DNA of 19,654 nt, taken from Pleurotus djamor (lineage: Eukaryota; Basidiomycota; Agaricomycetes; Agaricales; Pleurotaceae). Where the stretch lies: positions 1-19,654 of the forward strand of contig JAPEVF010000829.1 of NCBI GenBank assembly GCA_029747585.1, given 5' to 3'. The position numbers were made by a program, and so were the translations under genes. Shown in pieces: positions 17,386 through 19,654 of this stretch. Position 1 is the first letter of the stretch, and each line of letters starts with the position of its first letter. The notes below the pieces were generated by a model. That model searched no databases, was not told where the DNA came from, and saw only the letters and a list, made by a program, of their open reading frames with translations.

Positions 17386-18813
17386 ATGCCGTCCGAATCT
17401 TCACAGACCCGTCGCCCCTCACGAACTCGCAATGCTGGTCCCTTACCGGTACCTACCACTGGTGGCTCAAAGCCCACCCCTTCTCCGGCCTCGTCACCTG
17501 CACCTACGCCCACTACGCCAATCGAGAACTCATTCGAACACCTTCGCATCGTTGACGAGGACGTACCAAGCCATGTAAACGATCTGGGAGAAGGAGAAGA
17601 TGACGACAGCGACGCCACGCTTGATTATGGGGGCAAGCCAGAGCTTCCGAAGAAAGCCAAGGCTGGAAACTCCTCGCCTCCTGGTGGTGACAGCGGCGTC
17701 GATGGCGACCAGGATAAGCAGCGTTTGAAAGCTATCACAAGTTGCAAGCAGGTCTTAAAAGCTTTGGAAAGTGCCAAACATTTCAGCAAAAAGGATAAGA
17801 AAGCACTGGAAGTAGTGAACAGGTTCGCGAACGAACATATCACAGTAAGTATGTCCCTGCCATCGTCTCTGGTAATCTACTCATGTTTTTACCTAGAAAA
17901 TTGTCTTTTCCGACATGGGAGTCGACGATCTCAAGAACCTGCAACTCTCTGAGAAGGAAATCTTCTTCAATGATGCTCTCCTTTCAGAGCGCGCTGATCA
18001 GCGTCAGCTCAGCGACAGGTTTCTCAAAACCGAAGCCCTCGTGGATAAGATGGTGATATCCAACGTGGGTCGAATCCTTCTAAGCCTGAGTCCCCGCTAA
18101 TAATAGTATTGGTCATCATGTAGAAGGAGGTCCGCTCTGTCTTTTCGACCTTCAACTGTGTCCTAGAGTCGATGGACAACCCTGGTCCTCATTATCACGG
18201 AATGAAGGAAGCGATGGAGCCCAAACTTTGCCCAGAGCTGTCATTTGGACCCGTTCTTCATGATGGCTTGGAAGGCAAGTATCAGATGAGTGGTGTTGCT
18301 GACATGGTCACCTTCATGGTTGAACCATTGGCTCACTTGCACGAAGGTGAAGTACGGAGCTTGGAGGACTTGAGTAGGAAGTCCAAAGTAATACAAACGA
18401 CCGTGGGCTCATTAGAAATCAAATCAGCGAGCCAGTTCCTTTCAGACAAGCATAAGGGCGAGGCGGTTGCTCAAGCAAAAAATGCCAGTGTGGATCTAAA
18501 GTGAGTTTCCAATGCTGTCCAAATGACATTAATATTCCAATCATACTTATTAAATGCAGTAACGCATACCAGAAGTTCATCATGACCGATGGGCAAAATT
18601 GGAAGTTCTGCATATTACACAAAGGGAGATACTACCTGTCAGGCGTTCTGGGACGAAGATCACACGAGAAGAGATTTGTGATATCTGCCTTGGATGCCTG
18701 GGTAAGCGTTTGAAACATGATTGTGTCAGTGTAGTGGCTGAGATGATAGTTCGAAGATTTGGGAGGATCCCGAGGATTCTATGAGGGACGGTCTCTGGAC
18801 ATTAGAAGAGTAG
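17386..18813 (+). CDS. Unknown 400-aa protein with a PD-(D/E)XK nuclease-like motif
   Basis: Five exons (17386-17844, 17897-18064, 18124-18500, 18560-18701, 18757-18813) with introns of 52, 59, 59 and 55 nt. Residues 1-120 are low-complexity: Pro/Ser/Thr-rich (SRTRNAGPLPVPTTGG), then acidic (GEGEDDDSDATLDYGG), and are probably disordered. A Lys-rich helical stretch (about 122-155) and a charged helix region (about 160-205) follow. The folded core is residues 210-382: SGVADMV (Asp269), then SLEIKSASQF (Glu307-x-Lys309), a helix with AVAQAKNASVDLKNAYQKF, then NWKFCILHKGRYYLSGVL. The D...ExK order, flanking strands and following helix resemble the PD-(D/E)XK phosphodiesterase fold, but the 37-residue gap is long and the call is tentative. 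Splicing at 18702-18756 replaces an early TGA (18711) with WEDPEDSMRDGLWTLEE. The stop is 8 bp from that of the convergent neighbour. Confidence 0.75.
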
Positions 18814-18821
18814 TTTACTCG

Positions 18822-19654
18822 CTACAAGTAGACCAGCAACATCCGCCGCGAGGCTTGGCGAAAGACCTGGTATTCGAGAATACATCGTCCCGACTCCTCA
18901 TCGTAGGAGATAAACTTAACCCACTCATTCTGCAAGTCGGGAAGAGCAAACTCGATCGTATAGGGGAGGGGACCATCCACGTCCATACCCAATCGTACGT
19001 GTCCCCTTGAGTGACCCTTAGGCATGAACATGAATGCACACCCTGACGGCTGGAGGCTGAACCTTGCCCGTAGACCTGATAAATGACCGAAAGAAGTGCA
19101 ATCGCGTGATATTACTCGATCCGTTCGGGGCCAGACTTCGAACTGTTCCACAGAGCAGCCGTCCGATTCGATAGTAGAGCTATCGATGGTTATCGTCCGT
19201 ACGTCGTTACCGTGCCATATCAGGAATCGACCGCTAGACAAGGAATAGATGGACGGAAATCTGAACTGGTCCATCCGGTACCACCCTTCCCATAGGCTCA
19301 CGAGGGGGGCACTATTCTGAGGAATAGGAACTCGTAGACGGGCAACTGGTTGCAAAGGTGGCAAACGGAAAACACAATGCCACTCGTCATGAGCGACAAG
19401 AAGGAAGGTCCTGTCGTGGACGGCTAGCGACCCATCCTCAAATGGGCTGCGCTACTAGAGTCAGGCAGGGGTGCACATGCATAGGCGATCGAAGCTTACC
19501 TTAGACTTATACGGGTATATCATTAACGGCGTGTCTAAACCCTCATGATAAAAGCGAACGTAGCAATACCGTTCACGACTTTGTATGGCGATGTATTGAT
19601 CCGTAAGCACGACGTAATGCAGACCAAATGTCAGAACAAAGTGGTCAAGTCGTA
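18822..19654 (-). CDS. C-terminal part of an unknown protein resembling mushroom F-box proteins, cut by window edge
   Basis: Two exons are visible: 19654-19500 (continues beyond the window) and 19451-18822, joined across a 48-nt intron whose acceptor is the second of two tandem TAGs. Together they give about 260 residues ending QASRRMLLVYL. The sequence alternates short hydrophobic strands with polar turns (HYVVLTDQYIAIQSRERYCYV; RTFLLVAHDEWHCVFRLPPL; FVSYDEE-like turn FISYDEESGRCIL). That style is common in the beta-rich C-terminal halves of the large F-box protein families of Agaricomycetes, where short repeated strand pairs of the LTDQYIA type occur. The F-box itself, if present, would lie near the N-terminus outside the window. 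There are no catalytic motifs. The gene is convergent with the 400-aa gene. The reading frame is secure; the family is a weak inference. Confidence 0.65.

Noticed and set aside
18711..18713. TGA as the end of the 400-aa gene (385-aa version)
   Set aside because: A GTAAGC donor directly before it and an AAG acceptor at 18756 make a 55-nt intron of typical size, with a coding-like acidic exon after it; splicing is preferred but not proven.
1..19654. tRNA, rRNA, CRISPR arrays and transposon ends
   Set aside because: Reading by eye gave no cloverleaf with a GTTCRA-type loop, no regular spaced repeats, no terminal inverted or long direct repeats, and no transposase or reverse-transcriptase motifs; a covariance-model scan would be needed to exclude small RNAs.

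Overview
The window is nuclear DNA from a filamentous basidiomycete, most likely an Agaricomycete (mushroom or polypore). Introns are dense, mostly 48-65 nt, with GTRNGT-type donors and short pyrimidine-rich acceptors. Zn2Cys6 regulators are present, and the housekeeping proteins look basidiomycete-like. I rebuilt nine genes by hand splicing, checking that the phases close across every junction. Two of them run off the window edges. No rRNA, tRNA, transposon, CRISPR array or viral sequence was recognised.

Layout, left to right. (1) Minus strand, 1-320: N-terminus of a GPI inositol-deacylase (Bst1/PGAP1). (2) 321-1520: non-coding. (3) Minus strand, 1521-2445: complete 14-3-3 protein, with a probable 5'UTR intron. 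(4) Minus strand, 3216-3925: unrecognised 190-aa protein with a basic N-terminus. (5) Minus strand, 4144-6365: Zn2Cys6 regulator A, 665 aa. (6) Plus strand, 6497-7943: IMPACT/Yih1 homologue (RWD plus UPF0029), divergent from regulator A across 131 bp. (7) Minus strand, 8163-10328: Zn2Cys6 regulator B, 661 aa, a paralogue of A, convergent with IMPACT. (8) 10329-11291: non-coding, with an isolated TATA box and a hairpin. (9) Minus strand, 11292-13560: succinate-semialdehyde dehydrogenase in 15 exons. (10) Plus strand, 14005-16771: CLPTM1-family membrane protein in 18 exons. (11) Plus strand, 17386-18813: 400-aa unknown protein with a PD-(D/E)XK-like motif. (12) Minus strand, 18822-19654: C-terminal part of a protein resembling mushroom F-box proteins.

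Two functional themes can be proposed. Two duplicated regulators bracket IMPACT, whose family restrains the amino-acid starvation kinase Gcn2. The next enzyme is the last step of the GABA shunt, which ascomycetes control with Zn2Cys6 factors. That link is inference only. GPI inositol-deacylase and CLPTM1 both belong to GPI-lipid handling in the ER, but they sit 14 kb apart and are probably coincidental.

The most striking structural signals are three micro-exons (two of 7 nt in the dehydrogenase, one of 4 nt in CLPTM1), two GC-AG introns in the dehydrogenase, and the distribution of ambiguous bases. Isolated Ns are confined to about 1946-7974, plus one at 12642. In three of the four genes there, by my count 45 of 51 coding Ns fall on codon third positions. 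They therefore look like masked allelic differences rather than bad sequence.
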